NCBI GenBank assembly: GCA_947453725.1
Contig: CANGHH010000020.1
Span: 1-64,000, forward strand
Source: Betaproteobacteria bacterium
GTDB lineage: Bacteria; Pseudomonadota; Gammaproteobacteria; Burkholderiales; Burkholderiaceae_C
DNA: 64,000 bases
Direction of reading: 5' to 3'
Position numbers and translations under genes: made by a program. Below are positions 1 through 8,066 of the stretch, piece after piece; position 1 is the first letter of the stretch; every line of letters begins with the position of its first letter. The notes beneath the pieces are model-generated. The model was not told where the DNA came from and did no database searches. It was given only the letters and a program-made list of their open reading frames with translations.

Positions 1-84
1 CCGAAGAAGCCCATCGAAGGGCTGACCATCCACGCGGTGGAACGCGTCGAAGAGGCGATCGAAGCGGTGCGCGGGCTGACATAA
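1..84 (+). CDS. radA: C-terminal end of a DNA repair protein, probably RadA (partial)
   Basis: An open frame enters from the left edge and ends at TAA (82-84). It encodes 27 residues beginning PKKPIEGLTIHAVERVEE. A PKK-x-I-x-GL-x-V-x-x-V-x-R-[IV]-x-EA pattern is what I recall from the extreme C-terminus of betaproteobacterial RadA (Sms), a RecA-like ATPase with a Lon-type domain that processes recombination intermediates. Only this tail is visible, so the assignment rests on a short pattern; another Lon-like or RecA-like protein remains possible. Confidence 0.5.
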   Translation, partial: PKKPIEGLTIHAVERVEEAIEAVRGLT

Positions 85-125
85 GGCAATCAGGCCGCCC
101 CGGTGGCGCGCCGGCTTGCGGTCGC

Positions 126-325
126 TCACAGGCGCCGGCGTTCGGACAGCAGCACCCGGTCGGCCTCAGGGCCTGGGTTCACAGCGTCACGGCGCTTGCC
201 AATACGCGCTTGCGCAGCGCAGGGTGCAAGCTCGCCTCGGCTCATCGAGCCGAAGACCCTGACACCCGTGACGCCGCGCCTGCGTGCCAAGGCCAGCAGT
301 TCGGCGCGCCGCTGTTGAGTGCAGA
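126..325 (-). pseudogene. Remnant of a MNT-type nucleotidyltransferase (antitoxin-like)
   Basis: On the minus strand a frame running into the TGA at 126-128 encodes QRRAELLALARRRG followed by VRVFGSMSRGE (near 231-268). This is the N-terminal helix plus the GSxxRGE nucleotide-binding motif of small MNT/KNTase nucleotidyltransferases, which often pair with HEPN proteins. In intact members the motif is followed within a few residues by an acidic DLDLLV strand carrying the metal ligands. Here the following residues are LAPCAAQARIG and no such strand appears. No convincing start codon precedes it. I read it as a decayed fragment; the left limit is the stop codon and the right limit is approximate. 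The rest of 85-373 shows nothing else. Confidence 0.45.
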
Positions 326-373
326 GCAGCGACGAAGCCCGAACGGGCTGGCGCCGAATCCCGAGCGGTCGGC

Positions 374-1066
374 CTACAGCGACGAGATCGCCAGCGCGGC
401 CGTCACGGCCAGCGCGGTGCCGAAGATGGTTCCGCCGACCACGCGCTTGCGGTTCGTCAGCGTCCACAGCGTCAGCCCCGACAGCGAGAGCAGGATCAGG
501 CTGCCGGCCAGCGTGTCGACCAGCAGGATCCACGGCACCGTCATGCCGGTGCCCTTGTGCAGATTGGTCAGCGTGCCCATCAGGCCGTTGTCCAGCGTGC
601 GCACGCTGACTGAGCGGTTGCCGGCCCAGGTCTCGGCCTGCACGCTGTGGCGCGGGCCGCCGTAGGTGATGGTCCAGTGCTCGGGCTGCATCAGCACCGG
701 CGCCGACTTGTCGCCCTTCTCGGTCCAGGCCACCGGCCGCGCGGCGTCGGTCTTCACCGAACTCGCCGGCTCGTCCAGCTTCAGCGCCGTCTGCAGCCAC
801 AGCGCCAAGGCTTCCGCGTTGGCCGGCGCCGGGTCGGGCAGCCCGATCTGCGTGTTGACGCGTTGCTGCGCCATCGGTGGCAGCTTCAGGACCGCGCGGT
901 GGTTGAGCCAGATGCCGCTGGTGCCGAACAGCAGGCCCAGCGTGGCTCCCCACAGGCCGATCCAGCCGTGGGTGCGGCGCAGCCATTGCACCGCGAGGAT
1001 GCGGCGCGGCAGCGCTGTGGCGGGCGCCGGGGCGACGGTTTTGGAGTGCTTCAATGAATCGTTCAC
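374..1066 (-). CDS. PepSY-associated transmembrane protein
   Basis: A 230-residue membrane protein of the PepSY-TM type. An N-terminal segment rich in basic residues (RRTHGWIGLWGATLGLLFG, around residues 30-50) forms the first membrane helix. A roughly 110-residue extracytoplasmic part follows and contains PEHWTITYGGPRHS, a PepSY-like strand. Two close C-terminal helices (about 175-195 and 205-228) end the protein. Such proteins occur with iron or heme reduction and uptake systems, but no such partner is next door. I chose the GTG at 1066 (VNDSLKHS); an in-frame ATG at 1129 would add 21 residues that look non-coding and run into the upstream promoter region of the divergent gene. The exact role is unknown. 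Confidence 0.75.
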   Translation of the reverse strand: MNDSLKHSKTVAPAPATALPRRILAVQWLRRTHGWIGLWGATLGLLFGTSGIWLNHRAVLKLPPMAQQRVNTQIGLPDPAPANAEALALWLQTALKLDEPASSVKTDAARPVAWTEKGDKSAPVLMQPEHWTITYGGPRHSVQAETWAGNRSVSVRTLDNGLMGTLTNLHKGTGMTVPWILLVDTLAGSLILLSLSGLTLWTLTNRKRVVGGTIFGTALAVTAALAISSL

Positions 1067-1236
1067 ACCCAACTTTAACGTGGCGCTCGGGGTCGCATCG
1101 AGGGCCGATGGTCGTGGCGTGCGGCCCACGGCGCCGCTGCTGTTGTCACGCTGCTGTCATCTGCGGCGAAGAAAGTTGGGGGTTTTTCGTCTGCACAGGC
1201 CGCGCGTTCGCGGTGCCCTTTCCAGCCCACTCTGCC

Positions 1237-2631
1237 ATGTCCCTTGTTTCGCTTTCTTCCCTTTCCGCCGCCGCGGCGGTGGCCCTGGTCGCGCTGAGCG
1301 GCTGCAGTCTCGTGGCCCAGCAGGCCCAACCGGTAGGGCCTGGCGCCAACGAACCGGCCTGGGTCCAGGCCACCGCCGATGGTGGCTGGGCGGTGCGCGC
1401 GCTGACGCAGGCCGCGGCCTGCCCGACCCTGACCTGGGCCGGCGGCCAGGCCGCGATGAACACCCGCACCGCGCCGGCCACCGTGGCGCCGCGCGGCAAC
1501 GCGGCCCAGCCCGAATCCAAGTCTGCCGTCTTCGACCGCCGCAGTTGCGAAGCGCCCTGGCCCGCCGCTGCTGCCGAGTTGCGCGTCAACGGCCAGCTGC
1601 TGAAGCGGCCCGTGGCCGCGCCGCGCCACATCGTGCTGATCGGCGACACCGGCTGCCGGATGAAGGCCTCGGAACAAGCCTTCCAGGACTGCAACGACGC
1701 GCTGCGCTGGCCCTACGCCACCGTGGCCCGCAGTGCGGCGGCCATGGCCCCCGATCTGGTCATCCACCTGGGCGACTTCCACTACCGCGAAAGCCCCTGC
1801 CCGGCCGACAAGCCCGGCTGCGCCGGCAGCCCTTGGGGCTACGGCCACGACACCTGGTCAGCCGACCTGTTCCGCCCCGCCGCGCCGCTGCTGGTCGCCG
1901 CGCCCTGGGTCTTCGTGCGCGGCAACCACGAGTCCTGCGGCCGCGCCGGCGTCGGCTGGTTCCGCTACCTCGACGCCCGTCCCTGGTCGGCGCAGGCGGC
2001 CTGCGAAACGCCGGAGCAGGACGCTGCCGCCGAGTTCACCGAGCCCTACGCTGTGGCCTTGTCAGCCGACACGCAACTGATCGTCTTCGACTCGGCCTTC
2101 GCGGCCGGCAAGGCTTACCCGGCGGGCAGCCCGGTGGCCGCGCGTTACGCCGCGCAATTGCAGCGGGTGGCTGAACTGGCGCGCAACAAGGCGCACAACT
2201 TCTTCCTCAACCACCACCCGGTGCTGGCTTTCGGTGGCAGCGAATCGGGCCAGCCCAAGCCCGGCAATGCGGGCTTGCTTTCGGTGATGGCGGCGGCCCA
2301 TCCGGCACGGCTGTATGCCGACGGCGTCGAGGCGGTGCTGAGCGGCCACGTCCACCTCTTTCAGGCCTTGAGTTTCGCGACGCCGCACCCGGCCGCGCTG
2401 GACCTCGGGAATTCGGGCTCGGCGATGGAGGGTACCGTCAATCCCGCCGCTGCCCTGCGCGCCCAGCCCGCGCCCGGCGCGGTGGTCAAGGCCTACGCCA
2501 CGCAGGACGGTTTTGGCTACGCCACGCTGGACCGCGAAGCCGACGGCTGGCGCATCACCGAGTTCGACACGCAGGGCCGGCCGCTGGCGGTGTGCGCCTT
2601 GCGCGGCTCGAAGCTGAACTGCGGCACCTGA
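1237..2631 (+). CDS. Lipoprotein metallophosphoesterase
   Basis: A 464-residue secreted calcineurin-like metallophosphoesterase. The N-terminus is a signal peptide ending in the lipobox LSGC (Cys about residue 21), so the protein is probably anchored in a membrane facing the periplasm. The metal-binding motifs appear in the right order: GDTGC (about 135), GDFHYRES (about 178), GNHESCG (about 228), NHHPV (about 324) and GHVHLF (about 369). Cysteines are frequent, fitting an oxidising compartment. The ATG at 1237 was chosen because it starts the signal peptide; the frame is open further upstream but that part has no coding character. The substrate is unknown; phosphomonoesters or phosphodiesters are both possible. 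Confidence 0.85.
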   Translation: MSLVSLSSLSAAAAVALVALSGCSLVAQQAQPVGPGANEPAWVQATADGGWAVRALTQAAACPTLTWAGGQAAMNTRTAPATVAPRGNAAQPESKSAVFDRRSCEAPWPAAAAELRVNGQLLKRPVAAPRHIVLIGDTGCRMKASEQAFQDCNDALRWPYATVARSAAAMAPDLVIHLGDFHYRESPCPADKPGCAGSPWGYGHDTWSADLFRPAAPLLVAAPWVFVRGNHESCGRAGVGWFRYLDARPWSAQAACETPEQDAAAEFTEPYAVALSADTQLIVFDSAFAAGKAYPAGSPVAARYAAQLQRVAELARNKAHNFFLNHHPVLAFGGSESGQPKPGNAGLLSVMAAAHPARLYADGVEAVLSGHVHLFQALSFATPHPAALDLGNSGSAMEGTVNPAAALRAQPAPGAVVKAYATQDGFGYATLDREADGWRITEFDTQGRPLAVCALRGSKLNCGT

Positions 2632-2671
2632 CCCGGCAGCCGAGCCGGCCAGTGAGTGGGCGCGGCACGGT

Positions 2672-3454
2672 TCAGCCGCTGAACTTCTCGCGCAGCGTCT
2701 GCGTCAGGCCGTAAGCCAGCCGCCGCGCTTCGTTGCCCAGCCGGTAGGCGTAGGTCGGCAGGCGCTGCGTCCATTTGAACTTGCGGCTCCCGCCGGCCGG
2801 GGCGACGATGGTGCTGGCGATCTCGCTGTCGTGGCCGCAGGGCGTGGGCGTCACCAACCGCACCTTCAGGCCGAAGCGCCAGCCCTGGTCGAAGACGTGG
2901 TCGTAGGGCAGCTGCATCGGCAGCAGACCCTGGTGTTCGCGCAGATAGGCCTGCGCCGCGCGGCGGTTGACGAGGTAGGCGCTGCTGCCGGTGCAGCGGC
3001 TGAGCATCACCGCCAGGTGGTGTTGGGGCGCCAGGTCCGGTGAGAGTTGAAGCACGCGCTGTGGCGTGCCCGAGTGCACCGCCGACAGCTTGACCATGTC
3101 CCAGCGGCCCGGGTTGGCCAGCAGGCCCTGCAGCACCGCGGGCAGGCTGTCATGCAGCAGCACGTCGTCCTCCAGGATCAGTGCGAAGGCCGCGTCACTG
3201 GCCAGGAACAGCCGCATCGCCTCGACATGCGACAGGTAACATCCCAGCTCGCCGAGCACCGGTGTCATGCCGTGCTTGCGGCGGTAGGCTGCCTCGTCCA
3301 GCGACCGGTGCTGCCCGGGCGTCAGCGCGCGGGCATCGACGGCGGGCAGGCGCGTGTACGGCAAGCCCAAAGCCTGCAGCTGCGCGGCGATGCGCGCCAG
3401 CCGCTCGGGCGCCCGGTCGAGGTTGATCACCCATGTTTGCAAGCCATTCACCAT
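2672..3454 (-). CDS. Glycosyltransferase family 25 (LPS-type)
   Basis: A 260-residue cytoplasmic enzyme of glycosyltransferase family 25, which adds sugars (often galactose) to lipopolysaccharide or other glycans. It opens with TWVINLDRAPERL, the family's characteristic first strand, and carries GELGCYLSHVEAMRLF and LILEDDVLL; the EDD is the metal/nucleotide-sugar binding motif. The start at 3454 (MVNGLQTWVIN) matches the usual beginning of family members; the open frame to 3583 has low-complexity Ala/Gly/Arg content and is unlikely to be translated. No other LPS gene is adjacent, so the acceptor cannot be inferred. Confidence 0.85.
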   Translation of the reverse strand: MVNGLQTWVINLDRAPERLARIAAQLQALGLPYTRLPAVDARALTPGQHRSLDEAAYRRKHGMTPVLGELGCYLSHVEAMRLFLASDAAFALILEDDVLLHDSLPAVLQGLLANPGRWDMVKLSAVHSGTPQRVLQLSPDLAPQHHLAVMLSRCTGSSAYLVNRRAAQAYLREHQGLLPMQLPYDHVFDQGWRFGLKVRLVTPTPCGHDSEIASTIVAPAGGSRKFKWTQRLPTYAYRLGNEARRLAYGLTQTLREKFSG

Positions 3455-3542
3455 CGATGCGATTCTGCGCGAAGCCCGTCCTCCATCCCGTCCTCCCGCC
3501 CCTGCTGCAGCGCGCCCGCCCGGCCGCGGCCCGGAGGCAGCC

Positions 3543-3968
3543 TTGAAGGCCGGCCTCGTCGACCGGGTCCGCAGCCGCATCAACGCCGCCTCGGGCTGGG
3601 CGCTGGCCGTGGCGGCGGTGGTCGTCGGCTACATCGGCTACGGCTGGCGCGGGCTGGCGCTGGCGCTGACCATCACCGTGTTCTGGTTGCTGCTGCAGTT
3701 CAGCCGCGCGGTGCGCGTGCTGCGCGAGGCCAGCGGCAAGCCGGTCGGCCAGGTGCCCAACGCGGTGATGCTGCACGCCCGGCTGCAGGTCGGCATGCGC
3801 CTGCCGGCGATCCTGAAGATCACGCGCAGCCTGGGTCTGAAAACCAGCGAGGAAGCGGCCGGCGCCCCCGAGGGCTACAGCTGGACCGACGCCGGCGGCG
3901 ACCAGGTGCACGTCGAGTTGCGCGATGGCCGCGTCACGCGCTGGGAACTGCAGCGGGCCGCTGCCTAG
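3543..3968 (+). CDS. Small membrane protein of unknown function upstream of ilvE
   Basis: A 141-residue protein with two adjacent hydrophobic helices near the N-terminus (ALAVAAVVVGYIGYGW and LALALTITVFWLLLQF) followed by a soluble, charged C-terminal part of about 85 residues. The start is a TTG at 3543, supported by a strong GGAGG at 3533-3537 five bases ahead; no ATG or GTG fits the same frame better. It ends 40 bp before ilvE and may share its transcript. I recognise no named family. Confidence 0.7.
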   Translation: MKAGLVDRVRSRINAASGWALAVAAVVVGYIGYGWRGLALALTITVFWLLLQFSRAVRVLREASGKPVGQVPNAVMLHARLQVGMRLPAILKITRSLGLKTSEEAAGAPEGYSWTDAGGDQVHVELRDGRVTRWELQRAAA

Positions 3969-4008
3969 AATCGGGCTTCCCACCCCGCTTCGAGAACAAG
4001 GAATTCCC

Positions 4009-4932
4009 ATGTCGATGTCCGACCGCGACGGCAAGATCTGGATGGACGGCCAGATGGTCGACTGGCGCGACGCCAAGATCCACGTGCTGACCCACACCCT
4101 GCACTATGGGTGTGGCGCCTTCGAGGGCGTGCGCGCCTACAACACGGTGAACGGCACGGCCATCTTCCGCCTGCAGGAACACACCGAACGCCTCTTCAAC
4201 AGCGCCAAGATCCTGCGCATGAAGATCCCGTTCAGCCCGGAACAGGTGATGGAAGCGCAGCGCGCCGTGGTGCGCGAAAACCAGCTGGAAAGCTGCTACC
4301 TGCGCCCGCTGGTCTGGATCGGCGACAAGAAGCTGGGCGTCAGCCCCAAGGGCAACGACATCCACCTGATGGTCGCGGCCTGGCCCTGGGGCGCCTACCT
4401 CGGCGAGGAAGGCCTGAAGCGCGGCATCCGTGTCAAGACCAGCAGCTACACACGCCACCACGTGAACATCACGATGACCCAGGCCAAGGCGGTGAGCAAC
4501 TACACCAACAGCATCCTGGCCAACATGGAAGTCACCGACGAAGGCTACGACGAGGCGCTGCTGCTGGACACCGCCGGCTTCGTCAGCGAAGGCGCCGGCG
4601 AAAACATCTTCGTGATCAAGAAGGGCGTGGTCTACACGCCCGACCTGTCGGCCGGCGCGCTGAACGGCATCACGCGCGACACCATCCTCAACATCTGCAC
4701 GGACCTCGGTCTGAAGCTGGTCGAAAAGCGCATCACCCGCGACGAGGTCTACATCAGCGACGAGGCCTTCTTCACGGGCACCGCCGCCGAAGTCACGCCG
4801 ATCCGCGAACTCGACCGCATCGAGCTGGGTACCGGTTCGCGGGGCCCGATCACCGAGAAAATCCAGGCCGCCTTTTTCGACATCGTCAACGGCCGCAACC
4901 CCAAGTACGCCGGCTGGCTGACCGCGGTTTGA
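4009..4932 (+). CDS. ilvE: Branched-chain amino acid aminotransferase
   Basis: A 307-residue PLP-dependent class IV aminotransferase that makes the last step of leucine, isoleucine and valine synthesis, moving an amino group from glutamate to the branched-chain 2-oxo acids. Family features seen: HTLHYGCGAFEGVRAY near the N-terminus, RPLVWIG, the lysine region MTQAKAVSNYTNSILA (PLP Schiff-base Lys about residue 160), EGAGENIF and the C-terminal FFTGTAAEVTPI. Length matches E. coli IlvE (309). The ATG at 4009 follows AAGGA at 3999-4003. The downstream zinc-finger gene begins 13 bp after the stop, so the two are probably co-transcribed. Confidence 0.97.
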   Translation: MSMSDRDGKIWMDGQMVDWRDAKIHVLTHTLHYGCGAFEGVRAYNTVNGTAIFRLQEHTERLFNSAKILRMKIPFSPEQVMEAQRAVVRENQLESCYLRPLVWIGDKKLGVSPKGNDIHLMVAAWPWGAYLGEEGLKRGIRVKTSSYTRHHVNITMTQAKAVSNYTNSILANMEVTDEGYDEALLLDTAGFVSEGAGENIFVIKKGVVYTPDLSAGALNGITRDTILNICTDLGLKLVEKRITRDEVYISDEAFFTGTAAEVTPIRELDRIELGTGSRGPITEKIQAAFFDIVNGRNPKYAGWLTAV

Positions 4933-4945
4933 AGGCCTGATCACC

Positions 4946-5155
4946 ATGAGCACCCCCTCACCCAAAGCCGTCGTCGAACTGCTGGCCGCCGACTTGACCG
5001 GCCCCGGCGTCGCCTTCTGCCCCAACCCCAAGATGACGCTGTGGAGCGGCCACCCCAAGGTTTTCATCGACGTGGCCAGCACCGGCGAGGGCAAGTGCCC
5101 GTATTGCGGGACGGTCTACCGACTCAAAGCGGGCGAACACCTGCATTCGCATTGA
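4946..5155 (+). CDS. Small zinc-finger domain protein
   Basis: A 69-residue protein with one predicted zinc site: Cys in VAFCPNPKM, His in SGHPKVFID and the pair CPYCGTVY near the C-terminus. This is the layout of the bacterial zinc-finger domain related to the NDUFS6 subunit of complex I. Such proteins commonly follow ilvE in betaproteobacteria. The role is not established; a structural or regulatory zinc-binding role is likely. The product ends in a His-rich tail (EHLHSH). Confidence 0.85.
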   Translation: MSTPSPKAVVELLAADLTGPGVAFCPNPKMTLWSGHPKVFIDVASTGEGKCPYCGTVYRLKAGEHLHSH

Positions 5156-5179
5156 AAGCAACGCGGGCTTGATTGAAAG

Positions 5180-5198
5180 CGGCGCCTCAGAGGCGCCG
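5180..5198. terminator. Hairpin between convergent genes (zinc finger / pullulanase)
   Basis: Perfect stem CGGCGCCT / AGGCGCCG with a three-base loop, followed on the plus strand by TTGTCGTTTC. It lies 24 bp after one stop codon and 9 bp before the other, so it can end transcription from both sides; the T-run is weak. Confidence 0.65.
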
Positions 5199-5206
5199 TT
5201 GTCGTT

Positions 5207-7978
5207 TCAGTCCAGCACGTAGACCAGCGCCGTGCGTGGCGGCAGCGTCAGCGTGCCCGTCGCTGCGTCCCAACGTGATGCTTCGACGGGTCGTTGGTCG
5301 GCGGCGCTGGCCGCCGTGTGAGCGGGGTGCAAGCGGTAGCTGCGCCCGCGCAGCGCCGGCAGCGGCAGCACCACCGCCTGCGGGCTGACGTTGATGGCGT
5401 AAAGCACCTCGGCAAAGCCGGCTCCAGCCAACCCCCGCCCGTCCAACTGCCCGACCACCACCGTCGGTTCCTGCGCCGGCCCGGTGTTGTGCAGCGTCAG
5501 CCGGGCCGCCACCTCGTCGGCCGTTCGCAGGCGGAACAGCGTGCTGCTGGCGCGGATGCGCAGCAGGTCGAAGAAGGCGTCGCGCGTGTAGGCGATCTCG
5601 GCCGGGCCGGGCTTGATCGCCGGGTCGGCGAGCAGCGGCTTCATCGCCGGCCAGAGTGGGCCGTTGTCGGCCTCGGGCGGCAAGCCGCTGCCGTAGTGGT
5701 TGTCGCTGGCCGTCCAGTCCAGGCGGTTGAACCAGTCACCGCTGTCGAAGCTGTTGCGGTCCAAGCTCTTGCTGCGCAGCAGTTCGACGCCCGCGTGGAA
5801 GTAGGCGATGCCCTGGCTGAAGGCCGTGACCGCCAGCCCCAGCACCTGCACCCGCGCGCGGTCTTCGCGGCTCGTCCCCAGCGGCAGCTTCAGCACGTTG
5901 AGGTCGAAGAGCGTCGGGTTGTCGTGGTTCTCGACGTAGTTCACGACCTCATCGGGCTGGCTGGCGTAGCCGGCGGGCTGCCCGGCGTAGTCGATCTGCG
6001 CCAGCGTCCTGACGCTGCCGTCTTGCGTGGTCATGCGGTAGCCGCTCAGCGTCCCGGCCAGGCCCACGCGGACCAGGTCGGCGGCGCGCAGCAGCTCGTC
6101 ACGGCTGGCCTGCTTGCGCCCGTTCGGGTCGTGGTGCAGGCCGTTGAGCCAGCCTTGGCGTGACAGCGTGGCTTCCGCGTCGTCGCAGCAGCCGCCGCCG
6201 CGCACCGCGTCGCGTCCGCGGTCGCTGAAGGTGGCGATGCCGCTGCCGTTCAGGCGGGCCTGGCTGGCCTGTACGAAGCGCGCGCCGTTGGCAATTTCGC
6301 CGAAGTTCCAGCCCTCGCCAATCAGCCTCACCGGCCGGCCGGCGGCCCGGTTGACGGCAGCCTGCAGGCGCTCCATCGCCGCGCGCGGCTGGTGGCCCAT
6401 CAGGTCGAAGCGGAAACTGTCGATGGCATAGTCGCGTGCCCACAGCGCCGCCGAGTCGATCATCAGCTTGGCCATCATTCGGTGCTCGGTTGCCGTGTTG
6501 GCGCAGCAGCTGCTGGTTTCGACCTGGCCCTGCGCGTTCAGGCGCTGGTAGTAGCCCGGCACGATGCGGTCGAGGACCGATTTGCGCTGCTGGCCCGAGG
6601 CCGCGGTGTGGTTGTAGACCAGGTCCATGCCGACGCGCAGCCCGGCGGCGTGCAGGGCCTGCACCAAGCGACGCAGCTCGACGATGCGCACCGCGCCGTC
6701 TTCGGCGCTGCTGGCGTAGCTGCCTTCGGGCGCGTTGTAGTGCCAGGGGTCGTAGCCCCAGTTGTAGCAATCGCGTTCGGCTACCGCGCGCACGGCGGCT
6801 TGCTGCTGCGCGCTGTCGGGCGGCCAGGCGGCCAGGGCCTTGGCGTCGGGCGTGACGCAGCCGCTTTCGGGTACGGTGGCCAGGTCGAAGATCGGCAGCA
6901 GGTGCAGGTCGGTGATGCCGGCCGCCGCCAGCGCGAGCAGGTGCTGCATGCCGCGCGACGTGCGGTGCGTGAAGGCGAGGTAGTGGCCGCGGTCGGCCGC
7001 CGGCACGCTGGCGTCGCTGGCCGAGAAGTCGCGCAGGTGCAGTTCGTAGACCACGGCGTCGGTGGCTGCGCCCAGCGCCGCCGGCCGCGCCTGCTGCGCC
7101 CAGCCGGGCGGTTGCAGCGCCGGGCTGTCGAGTTGGCCGATCCAGCTGCGCGCCGAATCGGTGTTCAGGCTGATGCTGTAGGGGTCGGTGACCAGTTGGC
7201 GGACCCAGCCGCTGCCGCGCACGAAGACATCGACCAGGTAGCGGTAACTGCCGCCGCTGAGGTCACCGGCCTGCGTGGCCGACCAGGCGCCGGTGGTGGC
7301 GTCGCGCCGCATCGGCAGATGGGCCCGCGCCCGGGCTTGGCCATCGGCATACAGGCACAGGCTGACGGCCTGCGCGGTGGGCGCCCAGACCTTGAAAGCG
7401 GTGCGCCCGCCAGCGACGCGCACGCCCAGGTCGGGCAGGCGCTCGGCGCTGGCGTACAGATCGTCCAGCACACCGGGGGTCTGCAGCCCGGTGGCGCGGC
7501 GCACCAGGCCCTGGTCATCGGTTTCGACGAGCAGCAGCTGTTGGCGCAGCAGGGCCGGCAACTGCGCCGCCGCTGCGCGTGGCGCTTGCAGGTCGGCGCC
7601 TGCTGCGACGAAGCCGAAGCGCTGCGCCAGATCGGCCGGCAGCGCCGCGCGGCTCGGTGTCAGCGGCAGCCGGCTGCTGTGACCGCTGAGGGGCTGGCCG
7701 GGCTCGGCGCGCAGCACGGCACCCGGCGCCGCCGCGGCGATCAGGTAGCGGCTGCTGCCGTCGGCGGCTGCGCTGGCGGCGGGCCAGCGCAGCCGGTTGC
7801 GGCTGAACCACTGTGCGGCTGCTGGCGTGTCGGCGGCGGGCTGCAGCACGCTGGCGAAGCCGGCGCTGTCGCAGTCGGCCAGTCGGGCCTGTGGCCAGGG
7901 GGCAGCCGCGCTGGCACTGCCCGCGGCACCGACCATGGCAGCAGCCAGAAAGAGATGGGGGCGGAAGCGGTCGATCAT
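5207..7978 (-). CDS. pulA: Secreted pullulanase-type alpha-1,6-glucosidase (GH13)
   Basis: A 923-residue debranching enzyme that hydrolyses alpha-1,6 links in pullulan and branched dextrins. An N-terminal signal peptide (cleavage near SASAAAP) sends it out of the cytoplasm. It has an N-terminal domain of about 200 residues, a carbohydrate-binding (CBM48-like) segment with FKVWAPTAQAVSLCLY, the catalytic barrel and a C-terminal beta domain. Catalytic regions: DLVYNHT (about 450), FRFDLMGH (nucleophile Asp about 523), GEGWNF (acid Glu about 554) and VENHDNPTLFD (about 681). The YNWGYDP box typical of pullulanases is present. It is divergent from the alpha-amylase at 8067 and shares its promoter region, with a HexR-like site at 7987-8001. 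Confidence 0.93.
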   Translation of the reverse strand: MIDRFRPHLFLAAAMVGAAGSASAAAPWPQARLADCDSAGFASVLQPAADTPAAAQWFSRNRLRWPAASAAADGSSRYLIAAAAPGAVLRAEPGQPLSGHSSRLPLTPSRAALPADLAQRFGFVAAGADLQAPRAAAAQLPALLRQQLLLVETDDQGLVRRATGLQTPGVLDDLYASAERLPDLGVRVAGGRTAFKVWAPTAQAVSLCLYADGQARARAHLPMRRDATTGAWSATQAGDLSGGSYRYLVDVFVRGSGWVRQLVTDPYSISLNTDSARSWIGQLDSPALQPPGWAQQARPAALGAATDAVVYELHLRDFSASDASVPAADRGHYLAFTHRTSRGMQHLLALAAAGITDLHLLPIFDLATVPESGCVTPDAKALAAWPPDSAQQQAAVRAVAERDCYNWGYDPWHYNAPEGSYASSAEDGAVRIVELRRLVQALHAAGLRVGMDLVYNHTAASGQQRKSVLDRIVPGYYQRLNAQGQVETSSCCANTATEHRMMAKLMIDSAALWARDYAIDSFRFDLMGHQPRAAMERLQAAVNRAAGRPVRLIGEGWNFGEIANGARFVQASQARLNGSGIATFSDRGRDAVRGGGCCDDAEATLSRQGWLNGLHHDPNGRKQASRDELLRAADLVRVGLAGTLSGYRMTTQDGSVRTLAQIDYAGQPAGYASQPDEVVNYVENHDNPTLFDLNVLKLPLGTSREDRARVQVLGLAVTAFSQGIAYFHAGVELLRSKSLDRNSFDSGDWFNRLDWTASDNHYGSGLPPEADNGPLWPAMKPLLADPAIKPGPAEIAYTRDAFFDLLRIRASSTLFRLRTADEVAARLTLHNTGPAQEPTVVVGQLDGRGLAGAGFAEVLYAINVSPQAVVLPLPALRGRSYRLHPAHTAASAADQRPVEASRWDAATGTLTLPPRTALVYVLD

Positions 7979-7986
7979 GACCGGAA

Positions 7987-8001
7987 TGTATCCAGACTAC
8001 A
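7987..8001. promoter_or_regulatory. HexR-like operator, pullulanase/amylase intergenic region
   Basis: Near-palindrome TGTAT-CCAGA-CTACA, flanked by A and T that extend the symmetry. It differs at one half-site base from the TGTAG-N5-CTACA form seen elsewhere in this region. It lies 9 bp upstream of the pullulanase start and 66 bp upstream of the amylase start, so a bound regulator could act on both. Assignment to HexR is inferred from pattern and context. Confidence 0.55.
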
Positions 8002-8066
8002 TCGTCTGCCGCCTCAGGGATAGCGATGAAGATGGGCTATGCCAAAGTGCTCATCATCCAGAGCCT

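Noticed and set aside
374..986. Long alternative minus-strand frame over the PepSY gene
   Set aside because: It is Arg/Ala/Gly-rich shadow sequence of the real gene; only its last part (126-325) resembles a known protein and is listed as a remnant.
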